Part shown: in pieces, positions 8,402 to 17,452 of the stretch
Numbering within the stretch: position 1 is the first letter of the stretch
Layout of the letters: each line of letters starts with the position of its first letter
From: UBA817 sp049889215
GTDB lineage: Bacteria; Margulisbacteria; Marinamargulisbacteria; UBA817
Direction of reading: 5' to 3'
NCBI GenBank assembly: GCA_049889215.1
Contig: JBMHDV010000029.1
Coordinates: 1 to 29,771, forward strand
DNA length: 29,771 nucleotides
Program-made: the position numbers and the translations under genes
The notes under the pieces: generated by a model
Told to the model about the DNA's origin: nothing
The model's database searches: none
Seen by the model: the letters and a program-made list of their open reading frames with translations, nothing else

Positions 8402-9687
8402 CCCGAGTGCGCCCAATAACAACTAAAAAAGAAGCGACTGATATTAAAATCGGAGGGTGTTCCTTAATTGAACTTGCAAATACCTATGGGACACCGCTTT
8501 ATGTACTTGATGAAGCAACCATTCGTAATAATTGCCAAGTGTTTACAAAAACACTTACCGAACACTACCCCAACTTTACCATTGCTTATGCATCAAAGGC
8601 TGGATTAAACATTGGCATTGCAAATTTAATAGCATCCGAAGACTTGGGCGCAGATGTTGTTTCAGGCGGTGAACTTTACACTGTCTTGCAAAGCAAAGTA
8701 GACCCAAAAAAAATCTACTTTCATGGCAATAATAAATCCATTGATGAACTGGAACTCGCAATTAAAAACAACATTCGAATTGTTGTAGACAACCCCACAG
8801 AATTGTCACTAATTAAATCAATCGCATCACAACATTCCCAACAAGCGTATATTCTCTTTCGAATAAAGCCAGGGATTGAAGCGCATACGCATGAATACAT
8901 TAAAACAGGGCATATTGATTCAAAATTTGGTTTAACATTTTCCGAAACCCTGCCTCTCATCCAGCAAGTAATTGCATCTGATTGGGGACACTTCTTAGGT
9001 ATTCATGCTCACATTGGATCTCAAATTTTTGACATGCAACCATTTTATGATCTTGTCTCAATTTTAGTTGATTATATGGCCACCATTAAAGATGAATTTA
9101 ACCATGATGTTTTAGAATTAAACTGTGGTGGTGGATTTGGTATTCAATACAAAGATTCCGATAACGCCCCAGATATTTCGGACATTATTTTGCAAATGGC
9201 CACAGAACTAAAATTACTTTGTGATGAAAAACAACTTCAACACCCAAAGCTCATTTTTGAACCTGGACGTTCAATTATCGCCAATGCCGGCGTCACATTA
9301 TATTCAGTTGGTGCAACCAAACAGGTTGATGGAGGCTCTCATTACATGTTTGTTGATGGTGGAATGGCCGATAATCCACGCCCCATGATGTATCAATCAG
9401 AATATACATTTGATGTTTTAAACCCCCAGTCAGCGGATAGAACCACTTATAAAATAGCTGGAAAGTTTTGTGAATCTGGTGATATTTTGGCTGAAAAAGT
9501 TGAACTACCGACGGTAAAATCAAATGATTTCATTGTGGTTTACGGAACTGGCGCTTACAATTATTCCATGGCATCCAACTATAATCGATTTTGTCGCCCG
9601 GCGATGGTTCTAGTAAATGATCAACAGCACTCACTAATTGTTAAACGAGAGACCTATTCTGATTTAATTCGATTTGATCAATCATGA
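8398..9687 (+). CDS. lysA: Diaminopimelate decarboxylase
   Basis: A PLP enzyme that makes L-lysine from meso-diaminopimelate, the last step of lysine synthesis; its substrate is also a peptidoglycan building block. 429 residues, normal length. The fold-III alanine-racemase-like barrel carries the PLP lysine at residue 67 in AYASKAG. HIGSQI, CGGGFGI and FEPGRSI follow as phosphate- and substrate-binding loops. FCESGD carries the catalytic Cys donated across the dimer, and GAYNYSMASNYN is the C-terminal PLP-contact motif. It is linked by four-base ATGA overlaps to panD before it and to cdaA after it, so translation is likely coupled. A related decarboxylase specificity is possible, but the motifs favour LysA. 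Confidence 0.93.
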   Translation: MTRVRPITTKKEATDIKIGGCSLIELANTYGTPLYVLDEATIRNNCQVFTKTLTEHYPNFTIAYASKAGLNIGIANLIASEDLGADVVSGGELYTVLQSKVDPKKIYFHGNNKSIDELELAIKNNIRIVVDNPTELSLIKSIASQHSQQAYILFRIKPGIEAHTHEYIKTGHIDSKFGLTFSETLPLIQQVIASDWGHFLGIHAHIGSQIFDMQPFYDLVSILVDYMATIKDEFNHDVLELNCGGGFGIQYKDSDNAPDISDIILQMATELKLLCDEKQLQHPKLIFEPGRSIIANAGVTLYSVGATKQVDGGSHYMFVDGGMADNPRPMMYQSEYTFDVLNPQSADRTTYKIAGKFCESGDILAEKVELPTVKSNDFIVVYGTGAYNYSMASNYNRFCRPAMVLVNDQQHSLIVKRETYSDLIRFDQS

Positions 9688-10448
9688 TAAACCCTGACAA
9701 TTTAACATTACTCAATATTATTGATGTTTTATTTATTTTAGTTAGCATCTATTTATTTTTCACTGTCCTTAAAAAAACACAAATTCAAAATATTACTGCC
9801 ATTGTTATGATTTTCATTGCGAGCTATTCCTTTAGTTTAATGATTGGATTGACCTATTTTTCAAAGTTTATAGAGCAGTTTTTTATTTTATTCTTGGTAT
9901 TTGTCATGATCATTTTTCAAAATGAAATTCGTCGTGCATCCGAAAAAATCCGTCGTGGACGGTTGTTCTTCAGCTCACAGCGCAAAAAAACAAAACAGCC
10001 ATTACTTATTAAACGAATCTTACAAAGTGTTGAGTTTATGGCAAAAAATAAAATTGGGGCCTTAATGGTCATCGAACAAGATTCCCCATTGGATGAGTAT
10101 ACTGAGTCTGGCATTAGCATCAATGCTGATTTAACATCTGAGCTGGTTTGCTCATTATTTTGGCCAGGATCACCAACGCACGATGGTGCAATTATTATTC
10201 GAGGAAATGAAATACTTACAGCCGGCTGCTTATTGCCATTAACCAGTTCAAAAGTATCAGACAAACGCTTAGGAACTCGTCATATGTCGGCCATTGGCAT
10301 TAGTGAAGAAACCGATGCTTTGGTGATTGTTGTATCCGAAGAAACGGGGACCATTTCCATTGCTGAAAAAGGCAACTTAACTCGGTTTTTAAACCGAGAG
10401 GCATTGGAAACACGTCTATTTAGTTTATATAAAGAGTTAACATCATGA
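9684..10448 (+). CDS. cdaA: Membrane diadenylate cyclase (c-di-AMP synthase)
   Basis: It condenses two ATP into cyclic di-AMP, a second messenger for osmolyte and cell-envelope control, at the inner membrane. 254 residues. Three membrane helices lie at about residues 9-29, 37-56 and 62-79. A linker with the family pattern FQNEIRRASEKIRRGR follows, then the DAC (DisA_N) domain from ~105. The catalytic DGA is at 167-169. The second active-site motif is RHM at 199-201 instead of the usual RHR, followed by SAIGISEETDALVIVVSEETG as in active family members. ATGA overlaps join it to lysA and panB. The adjacency of lysA and cdaA is, as I recall, also common in Cyanobacteria. No CdaR-like regulator is nearby. 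Alternative symbols are dacA and ybbP. Confidence 0.93.
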   Translation: MINPDNLTLLNIIDVLFILVSIYLFFTVLKKTQIQNITAIVMIFIASYSFSLMIGLTYFSKFIEQFFILFLVFVMIIFQNEIRRASEKIRRGRLFFSSQRKKTKQPLLIKRILQSVEFMAKNKIGALMVIEQDSPLDEYTESGISINADLTSELVCSLFWPGSPTHDGAIIIRGNEILTAGCLLPLTSSKVSDKRLGTRHMSAIGISEETDALVIVVSEETGTISIAEKGNLTRFLNREALETRLFSLYKELTS

Positions 10449-11236
10449 GCATTCAACACTGGCGAAAAAAATATGAGTCCAAGACCCCGATTACATTACT
10501 AACTGCGTATGATGCCACCATGGCACGTTTGATTGAAGATAGTGGCGTTGATGGTATTTTAGTAGGAGATTCACTACGCCACACATTCTTTGGCGACTCC
10601 ACCACAGTAACCATGACGTTAGATGATATGATCTATCACACAAAAGCGGTTGTTAATGGGACTAAAAAAATCTTAATTATTGCAGATATGCCGTTTATGA
10701 CCTATAACATTTCGGTTGAAGACACTTTAAAAAATGCAACTCAGCTGATTCAAGCTGGTGCAACCGCCGTTAAGTGTGAAGTCAGGCAAAGTCACCTCCC
10801 CACCATTAAACGCCTGGTTCAAGAAGGGATTCCAGTAATGGGGCATATTGGTTTGCAACCTCAGTACATTCATGAATCTGGCGGCTATAATATTAAAGGT
10901 GGCTCCAGTGATGAAGAACTTGAACTCATCCAATTGGCAGAGTCGCTCAGCAATGTCGGTGCATTTGCCATTGTGTTAGAAAAAGTCCCAATTGATGTGA
11001 GTCAACGGGTTACTAACGCCATCAATTGCCCAACCATAGGGATTGGTGCTGGCCCCCATTGTTCTGGCCAAGTATTGGTTACCAATGATGTATTAGGATT
11101 GACCCCGAATTTTTCGCCCAAGTTTTTAAAGCAATATGCCAATGGCGCCCAATTATTTACTGATGCACTCACCCAATTTAAATCAGATGTTGAAGGCGGC
11201 TCATTTCCGACCACTGAACACGGGTATAGTAAATAG
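10445..11236 (+). CDS. panB: 3-methyl-2-oxobutanoate hydroxymethyltransferase
   Basis: It transfers a one-carbon unit from methylene-tetrahydrofolate to alpha-ketoisovalerate, giving ketopantoate for pantothenate and CoA. 263 residues, normal. The (beta/alpha)8 barrel shows the metal and substrate ligands in register with the E. coli enzyme: Asp42-Ser43 (LVGDSL), Asp81 (ADMPF), Glu112 (KCEV) and the catalytic Glu179 (VLEKVP). GHIGLQPQ and IGIGAGPHCSGQVLV are further signatures. The start overlaps the cdaA stop (ATGA) and cysS follows after three bases. With panD two genes upstream, both branches feeding pantothenate synthetase sit in one operon; panC is not in the window. Confidence 0.95.
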   Translation: MSIQHWRKKYESKTPITLLTAYDATMARLIEDSGVDGILVGDSLRHTFFGDSTTVTMTLDDMIYHTKAVVNGTKKILIIADMPFMTYNISVEDTLKNATQLIQAGATAVKCEVRQSHLPTIKRLVQEGIPVMGHIGLQPQYIHESGGYNIKGGSSDEELELIQLAESLSNVGAFAIVLEKVPIDVSQRVTNAINCPTIGIGAGPHCSGQVLVTNDVLGLTPNFSPKFLKQYANGAQLFTDALTQFKSDVEGGSFPTTEHGYSK

Positions 11237-11239
11237 CCA

Positions 11240-12574
11240 ATGAAATTATACAATACGCTTACAAAATCAGTTGACCCATTTACTCCAATTCAAGCGCCTC
11301 AAGTTAGCATGTATGTATGTGGAGTAACTGTGTATGACTACTGTCATATGGGCCATGCTCGGGCATATGTTGCATTTGATTTATTAAAGCGTGTTTTGAC
11401 GCACGCTGGATATACGGTTCATCATGTTCAAAACTTTACCGATATCGACGATAAAATCATTGAACGAGCAAATCAAAATAATGAATCTGTTACTGACCTT
11501 ACTGAACGATTTATTACGGCCTATTTTGAGGACATGAAGGCATTAAATATTTTAGCGGCCAATGATTACCCAAAAGCAACTGAGCATATTGATTCGATGA
11601 TCCAACTCATTTCATCGTTAATCGAAAAGGGGTCGGCTTATGACATTAACGGAAGCGTTTATTTTCGTATTGACTCGTGCGGTAGTTATGGTGAACTATC
11701 GAAGAAAGATGTGAATGACCTTCAAAGTGGTGCGCGCGTGGATGTAGAAGATCAAAAAGAATCCCCCCTCGACTTTGTATTATGGAAGCCATCCAAAGAA
11801 AATGAACCCCGTTGGGAATCGCCTTGGGGATCCGGTCGTCCTGGTTGGCACACCGAATGCGTGGCCATGGTTGAACAATTGATGGGACCGCATATTGATA
11901 TTCATGGTGGTGGTGCGGACTTGCAGTTTCCTCATCACGAAAACGAACTCGCCCAAGCTAAATGTGCCTACCATACTCCGTTTGCCAATGTTTGGGTGCA
12001 TAACGGATTTGTGAACGTAAATAACGAGAAGATGTCCAAGTCTTTAGGTAATTTTTTCACACTTCGTGATGTCTTGAATGAATACGATGCTGATGTGTTG
12101 CGCTTCTTTTTAATGCGTACTCATTACCGCGCACCTCTGAATTATTCAACAGAAACGTTGGAGGACGCCAAAGCTGCCTATCAAAAATTAACGTCAATTT
12201 TTGACATTGTTCCGGATGCGCCGATTCCAACCCACCTAGAGCCCGTATTTTTAGAAAAGAAAGACCACTTTTGGCAGGCATTAATGAATGACTTAAATAT
12301 CTCCGAAGCGTTGGCCCAATTATTTGATTTGCATGGACTCATTCATCACCATCAATGTGGGACCAATCTTCTTAAAGAATTGGGTATGGCCATTGGTTTA
12401 TTTTATAAGGAAAAATCTGATATTCCACAGAGTATTTATGATAAGGCCCAAGCCCGTTGGGATGCAAAAAAATCCAAAGATTTTCAAACCGCAGATGCCC
12501 TTCGATCGGATATTGAAGCGGCTGGTTTTTTAGTGGAAGATACCCCTGAAGGGTTTCGGGTTCGGGTTAAATAA
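11240..12574 (+). CDS. cysS: Cysteine--tRNA ligase
   Basis: A class I synthetase that charges tRNA-Cys in the cytoplasm. 444 residues, a little short of the E. coli enzyme (461) but complete. The N-terminus MYVCGVTVYDYCHMGHAR holds the zinc ligand Cys27 and the HIGH-type motif HMGH (36-39). The other zinc-site elements are WHTECVAM and PHHENELAQ. The KMSKS loop is EKMSKSLGNF. A DALR-like helical C-terminus (FQTADALRSDIEAAGF) recognises the anticodon stem. It starts three bases after panB with no clear Shine-Dalgarno, so it is read as the last gene of the panD-to-cysS operon. A 78-base gap follows with no evident terminator. Confidence 0.96.
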   Translation: MKLYNTLTKSVDPFTPIQAPQVSMYVCGVTVYDYCHMGHARAYVAFDLLKRVLTHAGYTVHHVQNFTDIDDKIIERANQNNESVTDLTERFITAYFEDMKALNILAANDYPKATEHIDSMIQLISSLIEKGSAYDINGSVYFRIDSCGSYGELSKKDVNDLQSGARVDVEDQKESPLDFVLWKPSKENEPRWESPWGSGRPGWHTECVAMVEQLMGPHIDIHGGGADLQFPHHENELAQAKCAYHTPFANVWVHNGFVNVNNEKMSKSLGNFFTLRDVLNEYDADVLRFFLMRTHYRAPLNYSTETLEDAKAAYQKLTSIFDIVPDAPIPTHLEPVFLEKKDHFWQALMNDLNISEALAQLFDLHGLIHHHQCGTNLLKELGMAIGLFYKEKSDIPQSIYDKAQARWDAKKSKDFQTADALRSDIEAAGFLVEDTPEGFRVRVK

Positions 12575-12652
12575 TTCATTCCCCTAACCTCCCTATTTCT
12601 AGTCGCTTGAAATACACTTAAGTTTTACGTCCGTTTTATCGATAAATGGTCC

Positions 12653-15160
12653 ATGACTAAAGTATTAATCCTCGGTGGTGGTTTTTCTGGCGTTGGCGTT
12701 GCTCAACAACTTGAAAAGTTTATCAGCAAAAAAAATGATCTTGAAATTGCCATGGTGAGTGACAATAACTACTTCATGTTTCAACCCATGTTACCGGGTG
12801 TTGCCGCAGGTACCATTGAAGCAAGCCATATTGTTAACCCCATTCGACGTTTATGTAAAAAAATATCGTTTCATCGCGCCAGTGTGGATGAAATTGATAT
12901 GGAAAATCAAAAAGTTAAAATTGTTGAAAAGGATATTACCCGTCAACACTGGTTGGAATTTGACCATTTGGTGATTGCCATGGGTCTTTCCACCGATATG
13001 ACCCGTGTTCCTGGGATGAGTGAACATTCGCTGCCAATGCGAACCCTAGGTGACGCTATATTTTTACGTAATGAAATTATTAATAAACTAGAAATGGCAT
13101 CCGTTGAAGCTGACCCTGAGGTTAAAAAACGGTTGCTATCATTTGTATTTGTTGGTGGTGGCTTTAGTGGTGTTGAGACCATGGGAGAAGTGGGCGATAT
13201 GATTAAAAGTGCGCTTAATAACTATCCCACCATTACTAAAGATGAGGTTCGCTTGGTATTGATTCATTCTCGTGAGCGAATTTTATTAGAGCTTGGTGAA
13301 AAAGTCGCGGTTTTTGCACAAAAAAAATTGGTGCAGCGTGGCATGGAATTACGCTTAAATACTCGGGTACAAGAAGTATCCCCTGAAGAAGTTATTTTGT
13401 CGGATGACGAAATCATTCCAGCTCGTACAGTCGTCTGTACCACTGGTAATGCGCCACATAAAGTATTAACCACTTTGGACTTTATTAATGATCGTGGTCG
13501 TTTGGATACCGATGAGTTCTTTCGAGTCGTCGTTAAAGATGAGAATGGCAAAGTCACCAAAACTTTTGATAATATTTGGGCACTCGGGGATTGTGCACTC
13601 ACTCCCAATTTGAAAGAAATAAAAAAGAACCCAGAAGCAACATGCCCACCAACCGCACAATTTGCTGTGCGAATGGCGCCTGTATTAGGTAAAAATATTC
13701 ATGCCACCATGACTGGTAAAAAACTAAAATCATTTGCATTTAAAGAACTTGGTCAAATGGCTGTTATTGGCCATTTATGTGGTATTGCAGAAGTGGTTGG
13801 TATTCGATTTAGTGGTGTGCTGGCATTTTTTATGTGGCGAGCCATTTATTGGGCAAAACTGCCTGGTATTTATTGCAAATTCCGTGTTTTATTTGACTGG
13901 ATTATTCATGCATTTTTCCCAGTAGACATTACTCAATTGGATGTCTATCGAACTGAGAAGGTTGATCGATCGCATTACCAAAAGGGAAGTTTTGTTTTTA
14001 AAGAAGGTGACATTGCAGATTTCTTTTATGTCATTGAAGAAGGGCAAGTTGAAATTGTAAAACATAATCCTGATGGCACCGAAACTATCTTGGCGATTTT
14101 AAAAGAAGGCGATAGTTTTGGCGAGATGGGTCTAATGCAAAAAGCACCACGTTCAGCATCGGTTCGCTGTATCACGCCTGTTGGTTTACTTAAAGTAAGC
14201 CGAGAAGACTTTAAAGCATTAACGGGGTCTTACTCATCACTTCGTGATCAATTAGAAACTCGTGTTAATGAAATTAAAAAAAGTAATGCGGATAATGTTG
14301 GCGCTGTTGATGAAATGTTGGATCCAATGGCACAAACAGAAGCAGAAACTGGAGAGGCTGCATCAGCCGACGATATTCCAACCGAGCCCTCTGGGGAGAC
14401 CACTGAAACCACCGCTGAATCTATTGAAGCGGAGCCAGCCGATAGTACCCCAAAAGAAGATACTCCACCAAGTTTTGCCTCCCTAATGGATGAATCACTA
14501 ACAGAACAAAACAAAGCAGCTTTGCAAAAAGTCGAAAAAGACTTGGAACGAAAATTGTATAGTGACCCTGGCAACCCAGACTTACTAAAACAATATGCCG
14601 AACTTCAAAATCATTTGGGCTACATTGAAAATGCGTTAACTCTTTATTATCAATTTTTATCCATGGTTCCCAATGATGTTGGGGTGATGGCACGCGTAGG
14701 AGACATGCATCGACGATTGAATCAATTTGATAAATGCATTGATATTTTGGAACGGGCCTACCCGATTGATCCTCATAATCAATTTATTATTTCTAATTTG
14801 GCAAGTGCCTACCGATCCAAACGGCAATACAAAAAAGCGGAAGATTTATTGCGACGAGGGTTGGAGTTCAACCCTGAGGATGGTAACATTCTTGTCCTTC
14901 TTGCGCAGTGCCATAATAAACAACAACAACCAGAAAAAGGTGAAGAAGTGATTCGAAAACAGTTATTTATCCACCCTAATCATGTGCCATCACTCATAGT
15001 TTTAATTGAGTCATTGCTATTGCAACAGCGCTACATTGATGCTGAAGCATTTTTAAATCAAGCAGAAATGTTAGACAATGGAAAAAAGCATCATCATACG
15101 CTTAAAAAGCTGCGTACAATCATTGCAAAAAAGCATTCAAAAAACCTAATTGTTGATTAA
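12653..15160 (+). CDS. NDH-2-type NADH dehydrogenase fused to a cyclic-nucleotide-binding domain and TPRs
   Basis: 835 residues with three parts. Residues 1-430 are a two-Rossmann flavoprotein of the type II NADH:quinone oxidoreductase group. The FAD site is VLILGGGFSGVGVA (4-17), the NAD site VFVGGGFSGVETMGE (165-179), and the second FAD motif NIWALGDCAL. CPPTAQFAVRM is a quinone-site-like segment, and the amphipathic tail WRAIYWAKLPGIYCKFRVL around 395-413 would anchor it to the inner membrane. Residues ~435-535 are a cyclic-nucleotide-binding domain with a good phosphate-binding cassette (FGEMGL at 489-494, Arg500-Ser-Ala). Residues ~548-610 form an acidic Glu/Thr/Pro linker. Residues ~620-835 contain about four TPR-like repeats (LQNHLGYIENALTLYYQFL and others). 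NDH-2 oxidises NADH without pumping ions. The added domains suggest control by cAMP or cGMP and partner binding, which is inference. A sulfide:quinone reductase is less likely. Confidence 0.85.
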   Translation: MTKVLILGGGFSGVGVAQQLEKFISKKNDLEIAMVSDNNYFMFQPMLPGVAAGTIEASHIVNPIRRLCKKISFHRASVDEIDMENQKVKIVEKDITRQHWLEFDHLVIAMGLSTDMTRVPGMSEHSLPMRTLGDAIFLRNEIINKLEMASVEADPEVKKRLLSFVFVGGGFSGVETMGEVGDMIKSALNNYPTITKDEVRLVLIHSRERILLELGEKVAVFAQKKLVQRGMELRLNTRVQEVSPEEVILSDDEIIPARTVVCTTGNAPHKVLTTLDFINDRGRLDTDEFFRVVVKDENGKVTKTFDNIWALGDCALTPNLKEIKKNPEATCPPTAQFAVRMAPVLGKNIHATMTGKKLKSFAFKELGQMAVIGHLCGIAEVVGIRFSGVLAFFMWRAIYWAKLPGIYCKFRVLFDWIIHAFFPVDITQLDVYRTEKVDRSHYQKGSFVFKEGDIADFFYVIEEGQVEIVKHNPDGTETILAILKEGDSFGEMGLMQKAPRSASVRCITPVGLLKVSREDFKALTGSYSSLRDQLETRVNEIKKSNADNVGAVDEMLDPMAQTEAETGEAASADDIPTEPSGETTETTAESIEAEPADSTPKEDTPPSFASLMDESLTEQNKAALQKVEKDLERKLYSDPGNPDLLKQYAELQNHLGYIENALTLYYQFLSMVPNDVGVMARVGDMHRRLNQFDKCIDILERAYPIDPHNQFIISNLASAYRSKRQYKKAEDLLRRGLEFNPEDGNILVLLAQCHNKQQQPEKGEEVIRKQLFIHPNHVPSLIVLIESLLLQQRYIDAEAFLNQAEMLDNGKKHHHTLKKLRTIIAKKHSKNLIVD

Positions 15161-15186
15161 TATTTTTTTTAACCGCATCGACTTAA

Positions 15187-15215
15187 TTGACAAGTTGATT
15201 CTGACCTCATATACT
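15187..15215 (+). promoter_or_regulatory. Sigma70-type promoter of the rpmF-plsX-fab operon
   Basis: A perfect TTGACA at 15187-15192 is followed after exactly 17 bases by TATACT at 15210-15215. The transcript should start near 15222 and carry a ~30-base leader with Shine-Dalgarno AGAAGGAG (15236-15243) before rpmF. This is a conventional leader, unlike the panD promoter. The leader is AT-rich (TTAACATTTAATTAATTA), and I see no known FapR-type operator in it. Confidence 0.7.
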
Positions 15216-15252
15216 TAGTTAACATTTAATTAATTAGAAGGAGTCTGTTCGA

Positions 15253-15453
15253 ATGGCAGTACCTAAAAAAAGACGTTCAAAATCGAGAAAACGCACCCAC
15301 CGTTCCCTTTGGAAAATTGCGGTTCCAACAATGGTAACTTGTTCTAACTGTGGCGCATTAGCTGTTGCTCATCGTGCTTGCACAGCATGTGGTTATTATA
15401 AAGGCGTTCCAGTCATCCAAATCAAACAAAAAGTAAGTAAAAAAGAGGACTAA
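15253..15453 (+). CDS. rpmF: 50S ribosomal protein bL32
   Basis: A 66-residue protein of the large ribosomal subunit. The basic N-terminus MAVPKKRRSKSRKRTHRS is diagnostic. The zinc ribbon is intact with Cys30, Cys33, Cys43 and Cys46 (CSNCG and CTACG), so this is the zinc-binding form. A strong Shine-Dalgarno lies ten bases upstream. It heads the fatty-acid operon, and the rpmF-plsX-fab order is widely conserved in bacteria, tying ribosome and membrane lipid supply together. plsX starts six bases after its stop. Confidence 0.97.
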   Translation: MAVPKKRRSKSRKRTHRSLWKIAVPTMVTCSNCGALAVAHRACTACGYYKGVPVIQIKQKVSKKED

Positions 15454-15459
15454 TATCCT

Positions 15460-16461
15460 TTGATTACTATTGCGTTAGATGCAATGGGGGGGGATCACGC
15501 CCCTACCCGGATTATTCAGGGTGCTGAACAAGCCGTTGAACAAATGAATGTTCATGTTGTTTTGGTTGGCCATTCAGAAATCATTAAACAACACCTTAAT
15601 CCTCACCCAAATATTTCAATCGTTCATGCTAGCGAAGCGATTTCAATGGATGAATCCCCGCTGCAGGCATTTAAAAAGAAAAAAGACTCGTCCATTCATG
15701 TTGGCCTTAACCTTGTTAAAGAAGGTAACGCAGATGCATTTTTATCCGCTGGAAACACCGGAGCTGTGATGTCGTGCTCGTTATTTATTCTTGGCCGAAT
15801 CCCAGGTGTGGATCGCCCAGCTTTGGCATCTGTTATTCCAACTAAAAAAGGCCATGCCTTGATGTTAGATATGGGATCAAACGTGGATAGTAAACCCAAC
15901 CATTTAGAACAATATGCGATGATGGGCCATTTTTTCTCACAACAAGTATTGCATGTTGACCAACCAAAGGTTGGCATTATTAACATTGGCGAAGAAGAGG
16001 AAAAAGGCAACCAACTGACTCAAGATACATTTAATCTACTTAAAGAAAACTCTGTTGTTAACTTTGTTGGCAATTTGGAAGGAAAAGATATTCTTTTCCA
16101 TAAAGCGGATGTGATTGTGTGCGATGGTTTTGTTGGCAACGCTTTATTAAAATTTGGTGAGGGACTGGTTGATTTCATGCTTGGTGAAATTAAAGAAGGT
16201 ATTTTATCTGGCCCGTTATCTGCTAAAATTGGTGGCTGGCTTTTAAAACCGGTCTTTAAAAAAATAAAAAAACGCATTGATTATGAAGAATATGGTGGGG
16301 CGCCTTTACTCGGTATTAATGGTATTTCATTGGTGGCCCATGGCAAATCCAAAGAAAAAGCCATTGTTAGTGCCATTCGTACAGCGGTGGAATGTGCAGA
16401 AACCAAAATGATTCATAAAATTTCTGCGGCGATTCAAAAAACAGATCATGTGCACCAATAA
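15460..16461 (+). CDS. plsX: Phosphate acyltransferase PlsX
   Basis: It converts acyl-ACP and phosphate to acyl-phosphate, the donor for the first acylation of glycerol-3-phosphate, on the inner face of the membrane. 333 residues, full length. The N-terminus ITIALDAMGGDHAP, then ESPLQAFKKKKDSS, AFLSAGNTGAVM, GVDRPALASVIPT and VCDGFVGNALLK are all family signatures. The start is TTG at 15460, preceded by GAGGA at the end of rpmF; no ATG is available without losing the conserved N-terminus. The end overlaps the fabH start by 14 bases. Confidence 0.96.
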   Translation: MITIALDAMGGDHAPTRIIQGAEQAVEQMNVHVVLVGHSEIIKQHLNPHPNISIVHASEAISMDESPLQAFKKKKDSSIHVGLNLVKEGNADAFLSAGNTGAVMSCSLFILGRIPGVDRPALASVIPTKKGHALMLDMGSNVDSKPNHLEQYAMMGHFFSQQVLHVDQPKVGIINIGEEEEKGNQLTQDTFNLLKENSVVNFVGNLEGKDILFHKADVIVCDGFVGNALLKFGEGLVDFMLGEIKEGILSGPLSAKIGGWLLKPVFKKIKKRIDYEEYGGAPLLGINGISLVAHGKSKEKAIVSAIRTAVECAETKMIHKISAAIQKTDHVHQ

Positions 16462-17452
16462 TTCAGTCGGTATATGTGGTATTGGCCACTATTTACCGGA
16501 TCATGTCATGACCAATCAAGCGTTTGTTGATCGTGGCATGGATACGACTCCTGAATGGATAGAAACACGAACTGGGATACAAACACGCCACATTGCATCA
16601 AAAGATGAGCGCACCAGTGATATGGCCACAGCCGCTGCCAAGCAGGCGATATCGTCTAGCAATGTATCGACTGATCAAATTGATTTCATTATTGTTGCCA
16701 CAGCAACCCCTGACCATAATGGGTTTCCATCTACCGCATGTTTAGTGCAACAAAAGCTTGGAATTCAACGTTCGATTCCATGCTTTGACTTAACGGCGGC
16801 TTGCAGTGGCTTTGCTTATGCGATTGCTGTTGCAAATGGCTACATTGCAACCGGTATTGGCACCTATGGTTTGGTGATTGGTGCAGAAAAATTAAGTTCT
16901 TTGGTGGATTGGTCGGATCGTCGAACAGCGATACTATTTGGTGATGGCGCTGGGGCAGCGGTTATTGGACCCGTTACAAGTGGTGGTATTCTTGGAATGA
17001 ACCAAGGAGCAAATGGCCATGCTAGTGATATTTTGAAATGTGACCTACAATCGAATGTTGAGGGGTTTGATGGCCAAAGAATTCCTGGTAATTGTGCAAC
17101 CATTCATATGGATGGCCAGGCCGTATTTAAAACCGGAGTTACGGTTGTATTGGACTCATTACGATCATTGGCACAGAACCATGACATTGATTTAACGACG
17201 GTTGACTACTTTGTATGTCACCAAGCAAACTCAAGAATTCTTGATACTGTTGCAAAAAAACTAGCTCTCGATTCGTCAAAGTTTTTAATGAATATTTCAC
17301 GGGTTGGCAATACATCTGCGGCATCTATTCCGCTTGTATTATCTGAATATAAACAACAATTTAAACCAGGTGATAAAGTATGTTTGGTTGGCTTTGGGGC
17401 TGGCTTTACTTGGTCATCAATATTATTAGAATGGAGTTATAATTATGAATAA
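16448..17452 (+). CDS. fabH: Beta-ketoacyl-ACP synthase III
   Basis: It starts fatty acid synthesis by condensing acetyl-CoA with malonyl-ACP. 334 residues. The catalytic triad is complete: Cys119 in LTAACSGFA, His258 in CHQANSRI and Asn288 in VGNTSAASIP. The family N-terminus GICGIGHYLPDHVMTN and the WIETRTGIQTRHIA segment are present. ATG 16448 lies inside the 3' end of plsX and the stop overlaps fabD by eight bases, so expression is probably coupled to both. Whether the primer is straight or branched acyl-CoA cannot be told from sequence alone. Confidence 0.96.
   Translation: MCTNNSVGICGIGHYLPDHVMTNQAFVDRGMDTTPEWIETRTGIQTRHIASKDERTSDMATAAAKQAISSSNVSTDQIDFIIVATATPDHNGFPSTACLVQQKLGIQRSIPCFDLTAACSGFAYAIAVANGYIATGIGTYGLVIGAEKLSSLVDWSDRRTAILFGDGAGAAVIGPVTSGGILGMNQGANGHASDILKCDLQSNVEGFDGQRIPGNCATIHMDGQAVFKTGVTVVLDSLRSLAQNHDIDLTTVDYFVCHQANSRILDTVAKKLALDSSKFLMNISRVGNTSAASIPLVLSEYKQQFKPGDKVCLVGFGAGFTWSSILLEWSYNYE

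Noticed and set aside
12575..12652. A promoter before the NADH dehydrogenase gene
   Set aside because: TTGAAA is present at 12607-12612 but no acceptable -10 box lies at a suitable distance.
15161..15172. A T-run after the NADH dehydrogenase gene as a terminator
   Set aside because: There is a run of eight T but no convincing stem before it, so I do not call an intrinsic terminator.
15216..15250. A FapR- or FabT-like operator in the leader of the fatty-acid operon
   Set aside because: The stretch is AT-rich with short dyads but does not match the known FapR repeat, and no regulator gene is in the window.
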